DNA of 30,644 bases, from positions 1 through 30,644 of the forward strand of contig DASPTU010000089.1 in NCBI GenBank assembly GCA_035623255.1, given 5' to 3'. Position numbers and translations under genes: made by a program. Shown one piece after another: positions 14,460 through 22,702 of this stretch. Position 1 is the first letter of the stretch, and the number at the start of each line of letters is the position of its first letter. The notes under the pieces were generated by a model. The model had not been told where the DNA came from. It did not search any database and saw nothing but the letters and a program-made list of their open reading frames with translations. This DNA is from JAFAGX01 sp035623255. GTDB taxonomy: Bacteria; Acidobacteriota; Terriglobia; Terriglobales; Acidobacteriaceae.

Positions 14460-15644
14460 CTACTGGGAAGCTCGGTGCCCTAACACAAGGCTGAGCCGCG
14501 CAGGATCGCTGGCGTGGGCTATGGCGGCATCGAAATCAACTTGTCCGGAGCGCACCAACTCCGCAATCGCCGCATCGATCGGCTCCAGGCTTTCGGGGTT
14601 ACGCCTCGTCTCCTCGAATTCGCTGCAAAAGATGTTTTCTGCCGCAGCCTTTCCGGATTGGGAGTTGATCTTCAAGACATCGACCACGGCAACGCGGCCA
14701 CTGGCATCTTTTCGCGGCAGCAGCCGCTGTGAAATGAGGTTCCGAAGATTTCTGGCCAGTCGGCCGCGAACAGATTCCTGGTCGGCCGAAGCGAAAAATC
14801 CTACCATGCGCGCCACCGCCTTGGCCTGGTCCGGTGCGTTGAGGCTGGAAAACACAAGGTGGCCGCTCTCTGCGGCTTCGACAGCCATCTCCACACTATC
14901 CCGTTCGCGCAATTCGCTCACCAGGATTACATCCGGCGCCTGCCTCATCGCTGCGCGCAGCCCCAACGGAATGCTGGTTGTGTCGCTGTGCAGTTCACGC
15001 TGGTGTACCGTGGCTTTCTTATGGTTGTGAAGGAACTCGATAGGATCTTCGACCGTAATGATATGGCAAACTCGTTCCCCGTTTATACAATCCAGAAGAG
15101 CAGCCAGAGTGGACGACTTGCCAGAGTTTCGCGGGCCGGTAACCAGCACAATGCCGTCGCGTAGACTCGCCACCTTTTTCAAGTCCGCTGGCAAGCCAAG
15201 CGAGGCGAGGGTGGGAACTGCCGTCGGAATAACTCGCATTACCACTGCGCAACTGCCGCGCTGAATAAAAACATTGACCCGAAAACGCGCCAAGCCCGAC
15301 ACCCCGTACGAAACGTCGCAGGAGCCCTGCTCCCGCAGTGTAGTGATCGCTTGTTTATTGTTGCCGATAAGATCGGCCGCGATTCGCCGTGTGTCATCTG
15401 CCGTTAACGGCCGAAGCGCTTGTCCCTTGAGGCTGATCAATTCCCCATGAATCTGGACCTGCGGCACGCGGCCAGGCGAAAAAATCAGGTCACTAACCCG
15501 ATCATGGACCCGCAGCATCGCCACCAGCAGGGCGTCCGTCTCGAACGTGCTGGTGCTCGATTTTTCGAGAACAACTCCAAATGCAGCTGTATCAGGTGCC
15601 ATGTGGTAGCTTGCACGAGGCGTGCGACACACCCGCCCCATCAT
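14460..15644 (-). CDS. PilT-like secretion/twitching ATPase with altered catalytic motifs
   Basis: GspE/PilT-family ATPase of 394 residues. The order of motifs matches PilT: an N-terminal SDLIFSPGRVPQVQIHGEL block (51-69), Walker A GPRNSGKSST (170-179), the Asp box ITVEDPIEF (196-204), Walker B with catalytic Glu244 in ILVSELRE, and the His-box segment GHLVFSSLNA (261-270). Several positions differ from canonical PilT. Walker A has PRN for PTG. The His of SDLH is Ile. Most notably, the second His of the His box (GTLHT) is Asn269. These changes suggest a divergent motor or a non-pilus regulator. An internal ATG at 15602 is an alternative start, and no ribosome-binding site decides. No other pilus genes are adjacent; moeA follows. 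Confidence 0.85.
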   Translation of the reverse strand: MMGRVCRTPRASYHMAPDTAAFGVVLEKSSTSTFETDALLVAMLRVHDRVSDLIFSPGRVPQVQIHGELISLKGQALRPLTADDTRRIAADLIGNNKQAITTLREQGSCDVSYGVSGLARFRVNVFIQRGSCAVVMRVIPTAVPTLASLGLPADLKKVASLRDGIVLVTGPRNSGKSSTLAALLDCINGERVCHIITVEDPIEFLHNHKKATVHQRELHSDTTSIPLGLRAAMRQAPDVILVSELRERDSVEMAVEAAESGHLVFSSLNAPDQAKAVARMVGFFASADQESVRGRLARNLRNLISQRLLPRKDASGRVAVVDVLKINSQSGKAAAENIFCSEFEETRRNPESLEPIDAAIAELVRSGQVDFDAAIAHASDPARLSLVLGHRASQ

Positions 15645-15752
15645 TTCACTGTAACTGAAAGGAAAGTGGCGGATGATGAAGAATTTTCTACTTAAGAACC
15701 TTCGTAACTAGAACCTTTCCTCAAAAAAGTTGTTTCCTCATCAAATAAATAA

Positions 15753-15772
15753 GGAGCGACCGAAGCCGCTCC
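15753..15772 (-). terminator. UUCG-tetraloop terminator of the TPR gene
   Basis: Read on the minus strand, GGAGCGGC and GTCGCTCC form an 8-bp stem (one G-U) closed by a C(UUCG)G tetraloop, followed directly by TTATTTATTTG. It lies 25 bases after the stop of the TPR protein gene. This is a textbook intrinsic terminator. Confidence 0.8.
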
Positions 15773-15797
15773 CTATCCAAGTCCGCCACTACCCTCG

Positions 15798-16949
15798 CTA
15801 TTTCTTAACCGGTTTCGCCTTTTTGGTGCCGAAGCTAGTCTCGACGTTTGCTCCAATGCTGGCCAGCATCTGCTTGGCCGGTTCGGCAAATGGTCCATTG
15901 GGCTGCAATTCCAGGTACTTATTGAACGCATCGGCCGTGCCCTCCGGCGCCACCATCTTGTCGCCCTGCAGGGTGGCCTTGCCAATCATGTTCACACCCT
16001 TCCAATAGTAGGCATCGGCGCGAGTCGGATCGGCGGCAATGGCCTTATCGAACGCAGCTATGGCATCGTCCACCTTACCGGTGTTGGTCATCACCGCCCC
16101 TTCGTTGAAGTAATATTGCGCGGCTGCACTGGGATCCAATTGGGCCGCCGTGTTGTAGGAGTTGATCGCACCGTCGGGCTGACCTGACTTCGACTGTGCC
16201 TGGCCTAAATTGTTGTAGTACTGGGCCAGAATCTTCGTGGCATCGGGTGTTTTTTTAGTCGGGTCTGCATCCAGAGCCTTCTGTTTCAGGTCAACCGCTT
16301 TTTCATAATCACCGACCGCGTCGGTGTAGTCTTTTTTCTTCGTCTCAGTATCGGCCTCCTTGGATGCGGCGCTGAGCGTGTAATCGCCCAGTTTGGCCCA
16401 CAGCAGATCGCGATTCGGGTCGGTCTGTGTCGCCTGCGCCATCGTCGTCTTGGCAGTGTTGAAGTCCCCGGCATCCGCCGCCTGCCTGGCAGCAGCGAGC
16501 ATGTCGTTAAGCGACTTGATATTGGCATTCTCCTTGGCAACCGTGGCCTCTTGCTCCTGTCGCTGCTTCAATTGCTCGGGCGTTAAACCTGCGCCTTGGG
16601 CGGCCGCGGCCTGCTCCTTCTTCATATCGAAATCCAGGTCGGTTTCTTCCAGCGATACATTGACCCCAGTGAAGTGATAGATTTCTTTGCCTTCTTTCGA
16701 GAGCGACACCGAGTATTTTCCCGGTGTGATCCCCAGGGAGAAATACTCGCCCTTTTTATTGGTCTTGAGATTGTATTTCCTGCCATTTTCTACGTTCGTC
16801 CAGTCGACTTGCGCATCAGTGATTGGCTTGCCGTCTGCGTCCTTGCAAACACCTTTCACTGTACCCGTGTTTTGACCAACCATTTGCGGCGCAAGGCACA
16901 ACCCAGCAATTAAACTGATTAAAATGCCCACAGCGATATGTTTCTTCAT
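15798..16949 (-). CDS. Exported carboxypeptidase-regulatory-like and TPR repeat protein
   Basis: A 383-residue secreted or periplasmic protein of the kind common in acidobacteria; no specific function is known to me. The signal peptide is MKKHIAVGILISLIAGLCLA. Residues about 28-105 form a carboxypeptidase-regulatory-like beta sandwich (GTVKGVCKDADGKPITDAQV, then GEYFSLGITPGKYSVSL). A charged, Gln/Glu-rich probable coiled coil follows at about 105-150. TPR-like repeats cover about 145-365, including YYNNLGQAQSKSGQPDGAI and AFDKAIAADPTRADAYYWKG. The tail is basic (KKAKPVKK). The frame is open 13 codons further upstream, but the ATG at 16949 starts exactly at the signal peptide and has CGGAG upstream. 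It is followed by a UUCG terminator. Confidence 0.85.
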   Translation of the reverse strand: MKKHIAVGILISLIAGLCLAPQMVGQNTGTVKGVCKDADGKPITDAQVDWTNVENGRKYNLKTNKKGEYFSLGITPGKYSVSLSKEGKEIYHFTGVNVSLEETDLDFDMKKEQAAAAQGAGLTPEQLKQRQEQEATVAKENANIKSLNDMLAAARQAADAGDFNTAKTTMAQATQTDPNRDLLWAKLGDYTLSAASKEADTETKKKDYTDAVGDYEKAVDLKQKALDADPTKKTPDATKILAQYYNNLGQAQSKSGQPDGAINSYNTAAQLDPSAAAQYYFNEGAVMTNTGKVDDAIAAFDKAIAADPTRADAYYWKGVNMIGKATLQGDKMVAPEGTADAFNKYLELQPNGPFAEPAKQMLASIGANVETSFGTKKAKPVKK

Positions 16950-17000
16950 TTTCTGCTCCGACAATCGAGGTGCGATATCACAAACCAAGAACTCGACATC

Positions 17001-17687
17001 TCAGCCGTTCTGGACCACTTCCAAATACGGAATCGGGTCGACCGTTCCGGCCTGCTGAAATGCTCGCTGGCGGAGGACACAACTATCACACACTCCGCAG
17101 GCGCGATCTTCCCGGCTGTAGCAAGACCACGTTAAATCGAAGGGAGCACCTAATTCAAGGCCAAGCGTCACAATTGCTGACTTTCGCATTCCGATCAGGG
17201 GTGTCACGATCTGGATGTGCCCATCCTTCGTGCCGGTTCTAACCGCTTCGTTGAACGCGCGGTAGTAGGCTGGTCGGCAATCAGGATAGCCCGAACTATC
17301 CTGCTCCACCGCGCCAATGTATACCTTGTCAGCCCCCAGAACCTCTGCCCAGCTGACCGCGACCGACAGAAAATGCGCGTTGCGGAACGGCACATACGTG
17401 ACCGGGATTCCAGGTCCCAGATGAGTCTCGGGCACCGCGATCTGCTCGTCGGTGAGCGCCGACCCTCCAATCGCTCGCAGCGCCTCGTTCCGCACAATCA
17501 GCTGCTTATGAATTCCCAGTCGGTCGCAAATCGCCAGGAACGCCTGCCGCTCGCGCGCTTCCGTCCTCTGCCCGTAGCTGATGTGGACGGCCGCGGCATC
17601 GAAATCGCGGGCCACCAGCGTCGCACAAACACACGAATCCATCCCGCCACTGAGGAGTACCACAACGCGAGTTGTGCAAGCTTCCAC
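17001..17687 (-). CDS. queC: 7-cyano-7-deazaguanine (preQ0) synthase QueC
   Basis: Converts 7-carboxy-7-deazaguanine to preQ0 using ATP and ammonia, in queuosine synthesis. The 228-residue length fits. The ATP-binding PP-loop SGGMDS is at 13-18. A C-terminal zinc site is formed by C189, C197, C200 and C203 (CGVCDSC block). The segment AVEQDSSGYPDCRPAYYRAFNEA is typical of the family. It is the last gene of the minus-strand run queD, queE, queC, 38 bases after queE. The final step enzyme QueF is not in this window. Confidence 0.96.
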   Translation of the reverse strand: MEACTTRVVVLLSGGMDSCVCATLVARDFDAAAVHISYGQRTEARERQAFLAICDRLGIHKQLIVRNEALRAIGGSALTDEQIAVPETHLGPGIPVTYVPFRNAHFLSVAVSWAEVLGADKVYIGAVEQDSSGYPDCRPAYYRAFNEAVRTGTKDGHIQIVTPLIGMRKSAIVTLGLELGAPFDLTWSCYSREDRACGVCDSCVLRQRAFQQAGTVDPIPYLEVVQNG

Positions 17688-17725
17688 CGTCGTGCCTCTG
17701 GCTTTGCTCCTTGCTTCTGTCTTCC

Positions 17726-18409
17726 TCAGACTCCCTTCATCGCCGGGTCCCAGATGAATTTATGGATTTGCAGGCCCAGCCGCGCAGCAACGTTGTCCGC
17801 CAGCATCCATTCCGCAAGCTCCCGTGGATCAAGCAAACAGTGCGACGTGTCCCGATCGCCTCCGGCATCCTTGCTGAATGCCGGCGAGAACAAAACTGTG
17901 TTGACCCGTCCCCCCAGGTTATGACGTGCCATGAAGTCGCGGGCGAATTCATAATCACTTCGATTGCTTAGCACAAACTTCACTTCATCCCCGGAATTCA
18001 GGCTTTCAAGATTTTCCATGCAGAATGTGTCAGGCTCGCCGGAATGAGGACACTTCACATCCACAATCTTCACCACACCCTTTGGCACACGCTCGAGCGG
18101 CCGTTCGCCGCTGGTCTCCAGCAGCACGGTGTAACCCTGGTCCAGAAGTCGCTGCATAAGCGGCACAACCTCCTTTTCCTGCAACATGGGTTCGCCACCG
18201 GTAATCTCCACCAACCCGCCGCTGGGACTCAGTTGCTCCACTTCTTCAAGAACTTCCTCCAATGTCATGCGATGACCGCCGCTGAAGGTGTATTCACTGT
18301 CACACCATGAGCACCGCAGATTGCACCCGGTAAGTCGAACGAATACGCAAGGAAGCCCCACATGCGTGGATTCGCCTTGAATCGATTTGTAGATTTCGGT
18401 AACTTGCAT
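17726..18409 (-). CDS. queE: 7-carboxy-7-deazaguanine synthase QueE (radical SAM)
   Basis: Radical-SAM enzyme that contracts carboxytetrahydropterin to 7-carboxy-7-deazaguanine. It has 227 residues from the ATG at 18409. The start MQVTEIYKSIQGES is characteristic: the SIQGES substrate/Mg segment comes first and then the cluster motif C29-x3-C33-x2-C36 in TGCNLRCSWCD. ITGGEPMLQ, the SAM-binding GGEP motif, is near residue 86. The frame extends upstream to a TTG next to the queD stop, but the added 13 residues are not family-like, so the ATG is chosen. It sits 39 bases after queD and 38 bases before queC. Together the three genes supply preQ0. Confidence 0.95.
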   Translation of the reverse strand: MQVTEIYKSIQGESTHVGLPCVFVRLTGCNLRCSWCDSEYTFSGGHRMTLEEVLEEVEQLSPSGGLVEITGGEPMLQEKEVVPLMQRLLDQGYTVLLETSGERPLERVPKGVVKIVDVKCPHSGEPDTFCMENLESLNSGDEVKFVLSNRSDYEFARDFMARHNLGGRVNTVLFSPAFSKDAGGDRDTSHCLLDPRELAEWMLADNVAARLGLQIHKFIWDPAMKGV

Positions 18410-18448
18410 CTGAGAACCGCCGACTCGACCTGGAAACCGATGCCTCAA

Positions 18449-18826
18449 CTACTCACTGTAGGTGGCGGTGGTCGTATCGGTCTCAAAAATTGTCACGTTC
18501 TTCACTCGTACCCGTCCATTGGTTCCACGCTCAAGCTTGAGGTTGGCCTCGTCAAAGAAATACTTCGCCAGATTCTCTGCCGACGGGTTCAGAGTGGTAA
18601 ACGGTTCCACATCGTTGATCATTTGATGGTCCAGACGGTCGATGACAAATTTCATGACTTCCCGCAGATCTTTGAAGTCCAGCAGTAGTCCCGCCTTGTC
18701 CAATTCCTTCCCACACAATGTAATACGCACCTTGTAGTTATGCCCGTGCGGCTTCTCGCACTTACCCTTGTAGTTGCGCAGATAATGTCCAGCGGCAAAC
18801 GAATCTTCAACTGTCACTTCGAACAT
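18449..18826 (-). CDS. queD: 6-carboxy-5,6,7,8-tetrahydropterin synthase QueD
   Basis: Makes 6-carboxytetrahydropterin from dihydroneopterin triphosphate, the first committed step towards preQ0. The 125-residue length is typical. The zinc-binding histidines are H14 (AAGHYL), H27 and H29 (PHGHN), with catalytic C23 before them. The LDHQMIND block near 74-81 and the closing FETDTT are also family-typical. It heads the queDEC run. I looked for a preQ1 riboswitch in the roughly 95 bases upstream and saw none. A weak TACAAT -10-like box lies at 18878-18883 without a good -35. Confidence 0.96.
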   Translation of the reverse strand: MFEVTVEDSFAAGHYLRNYKGKCEKPHGHNYKVRITLCGKELDKAGLLLDFKDLREVMKFVIDRLDHQMINDVEPFTTLNPSAENLAKYFFDEANLKLERGTNGRVRVKNVTIFETDTTTATYSE

Positions 18827-18922
18827 GCTCTATCCGTGAACTGACTGTCCAACGCGATTTTGGCGGTTTGTCGCTCTATTGTATCGCGAGCAGGGATGAG
18901 AAGCTGCCGCGGCGTGACGAAC

Positions 18923-19300
18923 TCAGGCAAGCGCGATCACGTCAATTTCAACGAGAACATCCTTGGGCAACCGCGCGGCCTGGACCGTCGATCGGGCCGG
19001 CGGTTTTGCCGTGAAGTAACGGCCGTAAACCTCGTTCATCGCAGCGAAGTCTCCCATGTCTTTCAGGAAGACCGTGGAACGTACGACCTTTTCCAGGCCG
19101 CTTCCCGCGGCGTTCAAAATAGCTGACAGGTTCTTGAGCACACGATCAGTCTGCGCGGCTATGTCACCATTGATCACCTGCTGGGTCAGTGGATCGATCG
19201 CCACCTGGCCGGAAACAAACACCAACCCATCCGCTCGGATGGCCTGCGAATACGGCCCGATCGCCTGCGGGGCATCTTTGGTCGAAATCACTTCGCGCAT
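18923..19300 (-). CDS. ridA: RidA family reactive intermediate/imine deaminase
   Basis: Hydrolyses reactive enamine/imine intermediates released by PLP enzymes such as threonine dehydratase. The 125-residue length is exact for the family. Signature parts are IGPYSQAI (14-21), FVSGQVAIDP (28-37), and the catalytic Arg in ARSTVQAARLPKDVLVEID near 102-119. An AGG about seven bases before the ATG serves as ribosome-binding site. It lies 76 bases downstream of rel on the same strand, an arrangement also seen in other bacteria, so co-transcription is likely. Confidence 0.94.
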   Translation of the reverse strand: MREVISTKDAPQAIGPYSQAIRADGLVFVSGQVAIDPLTQQVINGDIAAQTDRVLKNLSAILNAAGSGLEKVVRSTVFLKDMGDFAAMNEVYGRYFTAKPPARSTVQAARLPKDVLVEIDVIALA

Positions 19301-19376
19301 GAAAAACCTGATCCCCTCATCCGAAGTACCAAGTCAGAAGGCGGCAAGTCGCCGCACTGGATACGTTCTGCATTCC

Positions 19377-21587
19377 CTAAATCTTCTGCAGCCTCTGCAC
19401 ATCGTGCACGCCCGGAATCTTCCGCACCCCGTTAATGATGTTCTCCAGATGCTTCAGGTCCTGAATATCTAGAATCACGTCAATATTCCCGTGCCCGTTG
19501 TAGGTGCGCGCTTCAACATTACGAATATTCGTCTTCGAATCACTGATTACCGAAGTGATCTGCTTCAGCATTCCAAAGCGGTCGTCACAGAAAACCGTAA
19601 TTTTCACCGGATAGGAACTGGGAATAGTGTCATCCCTCGCCCATTCCACATCAATCTTGCGTTCCGGCTCGTAAAGAAGATTTACCACATTCGGACAATC
19701 CACCGCATGCACCGCCACCCCCTTCCCTCGCGTGACATACCCTACAACCGATTCGCCGCGTATCGGATTGCAGCAGCGTGCCCGATAAACCAGCAAATCG
19801 CCTTGCCCTTTTACCCGGATGGCATCATTGTGATGATCGCCGCCAAATACCCGCCGTACTACACTGGCCAATCCACTGGACTTGTCCGCGCTGTCTGCTT
19901 CGACAGGTTCTCCCGCCGCACTGGTGAGTCGCCCGAGCACCTGCCTCGCGGAGTACTTCCCGTACCCGATCCCCGCCATCAGGTCATCGGCCTGGCCCAG
20001 TCCATAATCGGAAGCAATCTTGCGCAGCTCTTCCTCTTTAATTTCCTTGAGCGCCACACGGTACTTCCGCGCTTCTTTCTCGATCAGCTTCCGCCCAATT
20101 TCAATGGCCCGCTCTCGCTGATGAATATTCAGCCAATGTTTGATTTTGTTGCGCGCCCGCGACGACTTGACTATCGCCAGCCAATCGCGGCTGGGCTTGT
20201 GCCCGGGCTGCGTCAAAATTTCCACAATGTCCCCGCTGTGTAACCGGTGCCGCAACGGCACCATGCGTCCGTTGACCTTCGCCCCGACACAACAGTGCCC
20301 AACTTCAGTGTGCACCGAATAGGCAAAATCGATCGGCGTCGACTCCCGCGGCAGCACAACCACTTTTCCCTTCGGAGTGAACGTATAAACCTCTTCGGGG
20401 TACAAATCGATCTTGAGCGTAGACAAGAACTCGTTTGGGTCGGAAACATCTCGCTGCCACTCGACCACCTGCCGCAGCCACGCCAGTCGCTGTTCGTCTT
20501 GCGCTGATACCGGGCCATCCTTGTACTTCCAGTGTGCCGCAATTCCCTCCTCTGCCATGCGATGCATGTCTTCAGTGCGGATCTGCAGCTCGAACGGTGT
20601 CCCATCCTCCGTGATCACCGAGGTATGAAGCGATTGGTAGAAATTCGGCCGCGGCATCGCAATGAAATCTTTAATTCGTCCCGGCACCGGCCGCCACACG
20701 TTGTGGACAATGCCCAACACTCCATAGCAATCCTGCACTGAGTTCGTGATTACCCGCATGGCGTATAAGTCATACACTTGCTCCACGTTGATTTTCTGCC
20801 GCACCAGTTTTCTGTGAATGCTGTACAAGCGCTTGATGCGGCTTTCCACTCTTGCAGTGATTCCCGCCTCCTTCAACTTGTCTCGCAGCAATTCTTCCAC
20901 CCGCGCCAGGAATTGCTCTCCCTGTTTTCGGCGCGCTTCGACCGCATCATGCACCTGCTGGTAGGTGATCGGATCGATGTAGCGGAATCCCAGGTCCTCA
21001 AGTTCGCCGCGAATTTTCCCCATCCCAAGTCGATGGGCAATAGGGGCGTAAATCTCCAGTGTCTCCTGGGCGATCTTATGCTGGCGTTCCGGCGGAAGAT
21101 GCTCCAGCGTGCGCATGTTGTGCAGACGATCGGCCAGCTTGATCAGGATCACGCGAATATCGTCTACCATGGCCAGCATCATCTTGCGCAGGTTCTCGGC
21201 CTGCTGCTGCTCGCGCGTGGCAAAGTCGATTTGGCTGATCTTGGTCACGCCCTCCACAATGTGTGCCACCTGCTCGCCAAATTCTTTGCGGATGTCAACA
21301 ACCGTGACGGACGTGTCCTCAACCGAGTCGTGCAACAGTCCGGCCGCTACCGCAACGGAATCCATCTTCATTTCGGCCAGCACCAGGGCAACGCTGAGAG
21401 GGTGAACCAGGTAGGGCTCGCCGGAGGCGCGGGTTTGGCCCGCATGAATCCTTTGCGAGAATTCGTAGCCCTTGCGGACCAGTTCCAGATTATCGCTGGG
21501 ACGGTTGGCGCGCATGATCCGCAATAACTCACGAAATTTAGTCACCGTGAGCGCGGTCGTCGCGATCTGTTCGCGCAGCGTCGCCAT
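19377..21587 (-). CDS. rel: Bifunctional (p)ppGpp synthetase/hydrolase (Rel/SpoT)
   Basis: Long RSH protein of 736 residues controlling the stringent response. Order of domains: hydrolase HD domain (H62, H86-D87 in LLHDSVEDT, and DRLHNMRTL near 153-161), synthetase domain (about 235-355), TGS (about 402-465), helical and zinc-finger-like region with RCCNPIRGE near 610, and ACT (about 665-736). The synthetase motif reads R304-I-K-D307. This RxKD form is the bifunctional Rel/SpoT type, as opposed to the acidic ExDD of RelA. FELQIRTEDMH near 332-342 contains the catalytic Glu. Both halves look intact. The ATG has no clear ribosome-binding site. A TATAAT -10-like box lies at 21647-21652 on this strand. 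Confidence 0.96.
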   Translation of the reverse strand: MATLREQIATTALTVTKFRELLRIMRANRPSDNLELVRKGYEFSQRIHAGQTRASGEPYLVHPLSVALVLAEMKMDSVAVAAGLLHDSVEDTSVTVVDIRKEFGEQVAHIVEGVTKISQIDFATREQQQAENLRKMMLAMVDDIRVILIKLADRLHNMRTLEHLPPERQHKIAQETLEIYAPIAHRLGMGKIRGELEDLGFRYIDPITYQQVHDAVEARRKQGEQFLARVEELLRDKLKEAGITARVESRIKRLYSIHRKLVRQKINVEQVYDLYAMRVITNSVQDCYGVLGIVHNVWRPVPGRIKDFIAMPRPNFYQSLHTSVITEDGTPFELQIRTEDMHRMAEEGIAAHWKYKDGPVSAQDEQRLAWLRQVVEWQRDVSDPNEFLSTLKIDLYPEEVYTFTPKGKVVVLPRESTPIDFAYSVHTEVGHCCVGAKVNGRMVPLRHRLHSGDIVEILTQPGHKPSRDWLAIVKSSRARNKIKHWLNIHQRERAIEIGRKLIEKEARKYRVALKEIKEEELRKIASDYGLGQADDLMAGIGYGKYSARQVLGRLTSAAGEPVEADSADKSSGLASVVRRVFGGDHHNDAIRVKGQGDLLVYRARCCNPIRGESVVGYVTRGKGVAVHAVDCPNVVNLLYEPERKIDVEWARDDTIPSSYPVKITVFCDDRFGMLKQITSVISDSKTNIRNVEARTYNGHGNIDVILDIQDLKHLENIINGVRKIPGVHDVQRLQKI

Positions 21588-21646
21588 GATGGATTATAGC
21601 GCGGCACATACTGCCGAGGCTCGCAGCGGGCAGTGTTCTTGCCCTG

Positions 21647-21652
21647 ATTATA
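21647..21652 (-). promoter_or_regulatory. Possible -10 box of rel
   Basis: TATAAT on the minus strand, 59 bases before the rel ATG, in the 130-base divergent region with the TIGR01777 gene. The region 17 bases upstream has no recognisable -35. A second TATAAT at 21593-21598 is too close to the ATG to be useful unless the mRNA is leaderless. Confidence 0.3.
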
Positions 21653-21717
21653 GCCTCCTCGGCTCGGTCGAAGAGCACGTTGGTAAGCGGTACCACAAGC
21701 TGCTAAATTGAGTTCTT

Positions 21718-22635
21718 GTGAATGCCACGCCAGGGAAAGTTCTTGTCAGCGGCTCGTCCGGACTGATTGGGAATGCCCTTTGCCGACTGCTGGAGACAAA
21801 CGGTTATCAAGTCACCCGTTTGGTTCGAAATCAATCGTCGAAAACCGTCCAGATCCCCTGGGATCCGGTAAAGTCACTGACGCCCGAGTCAGTGTCCGGT
21901 TTCGATGCAGTGGTCCATTTGGCTGGTGAGACAATCATTGGCCGCTGGACTCCCGCCAAGAAAGCTTCGATTCGAAATAGCCGCGTCCTGGGAACCAAGA
22001 ATTTGGCTGAAGCGCTGGTGCGAGCTCCTCAGCCCCCGCAAATATTCATCTCGGCGTCGGCGATCGGATACTACGGCGATCGCGGAGACGAGACTCTGCG
22101 CGAAAATAGCTCCTCCGGAGATAATTTCTCGGCGGCACTCTGCCGCGAGTGGGAGGCCGCCGCCAAACCCGCTGCCGATGCGGGAATTCGCAGCGCTCAG
22201 ATCCGCATTGGCGTGGTCCTGAGCGATGCCGGCGGCGCCTTGGCCAAGATGCTTCTGCCCTTTCGCCTGGGACTCGGTGGGAGAATCGGAAATGGCCGCC
22301 AATGGTGGAGTTGGATTGATCTATACGATGTCGTGGGCGCAATCTTACACATCATCAATACGAGTTCAATCTCCGGTGCGGTGAACGTCGTCTCCCCAAA
22401 TCCGGTCACGAACAACGAATTCGCAAAGACACTCGCCTCCGTACTCTCGCGCCCAGCCATTTTTCCGATGCCAGCATTCATGGCCCGAATCGCTTTCGGT
22501 GAAATGGCCGACGAACTCTTCATGGCAAGCCAGCGCGTGCAACCGGCCACACTTCTTGCTTCTGGCTACACATTTCAGCAGCCGGACCTGCGGCAATCCT
22601 TCAAGACCATCTTGAGGAATAACCAACAGCTGTGA
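21718..22635 (+). CDS. TIGR01777-family NAD(P)-binding epimerase-like protein (YfcH/SulA-like)
   Basis: Extended short-chain dehydrogenase-like protein, 305 residues. The nucleotide-binding GxxGxxG is VSGSSGLIGNALC at about 9-21. The FDAVVHLAGETIIGRWTPAKK block (about 62-82) and ISASAIGYYGDRGDE (about 110-124) are the TIGR01777 hallmarks. The C-terminal part ends with the DUF1731-like FQQPDLRQSFKTIL. In plants and cyanobacteria relatives act near cell or plastid division; the bacterial reaction is unknown. The start is GTG at 21718 with only a weak GAG upstream. It is divergent from rel. Its stop codon lies inside a perfect CRP-type palindrome (22630-22647). Confidence 0.92.
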   Translation: MNATPGKVLVSGSSGLIGNALCRLLETNGYQVTRLVRNQSSKTVQIPWDPVKSLTPESVSGFDAVVHLAGETIIGRWTPAKKASIRNSRVLGTKNLAEALVRAPQPPQIFISASAIGYYGDRGDETLRENSSSGDNFSAALCREWEAAAKPAADAGIRSAQIRIGVVLSDAGGALAKMLLPFRLGLGGRIGNGRQWWSWIDLYDVVGAILHIINTSSISGAVNVVSPNPVTNNEFAKTLASVLSRPAIFPMPAFMARIAFGEMADELFMASQRVQPATLLASGYTFQQPDLRQSFKTILRNNQQL

Positions 22636-22647
22636 CCCTGGTCACAG
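22630..22647. promoter_or_regulatory. Perfect CRP/FNR-type palindrome
   Basis: CTGTGACC (22630-22637) and GGTCACAG (22640-22647) are perfect inverted repeats with a 2-base centre. The core is TGTGA-N6-TCACA, exactly the CRP half-site spacing. It overlaps the stop codon of the epimerase-like gene and its centre is about 70 bases before the start expected from the TATAAA box at 22697. A further TGTGA half lies at 22685-22689. It may be a CRP-family activator site for a transcript entering the gene-free stretch; that role is inference. Confidence 0.5.
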
Positions 22648-22658
22648 ACCCGTATCCT

Positions 22659-22702
22659 GCAACAGGAGATTCTGAGCTGTTGCGTGTGACAGTTTCTATA
22701 AA
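22659..22702 (+). promoter_or_regulatory. Stem-loop and TATAAA -10-like box
   Basis: GCAACAG (22659-22665) and CTGTTGC (22677-22683) form a 7-bp inverted repeat with an 11-base loop. TATAAA (22697-22702) follows, a 5 of 6 match to a -10 box. No -35 is recognisable at 16-18 bases, which would suit an activator-dependent promoter. The stem-loop could alternatively be a weak 3' end of the preceding transcript. Confidence 0.3.

Noticed and set aside
14329..15030. 233-codon open frame on the plus strand
   Set aside because: Antisense to moeA and the PilT-like gene, both well supported; translation is Arg/Ser-rich without motifs.
19491..21527. Two ~250-codon open frames on the plus strand (19491-20243 and 20778-21527)
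   Set aside because: Both are antisense to rel, which has all RSH domains intact on the minus strand.
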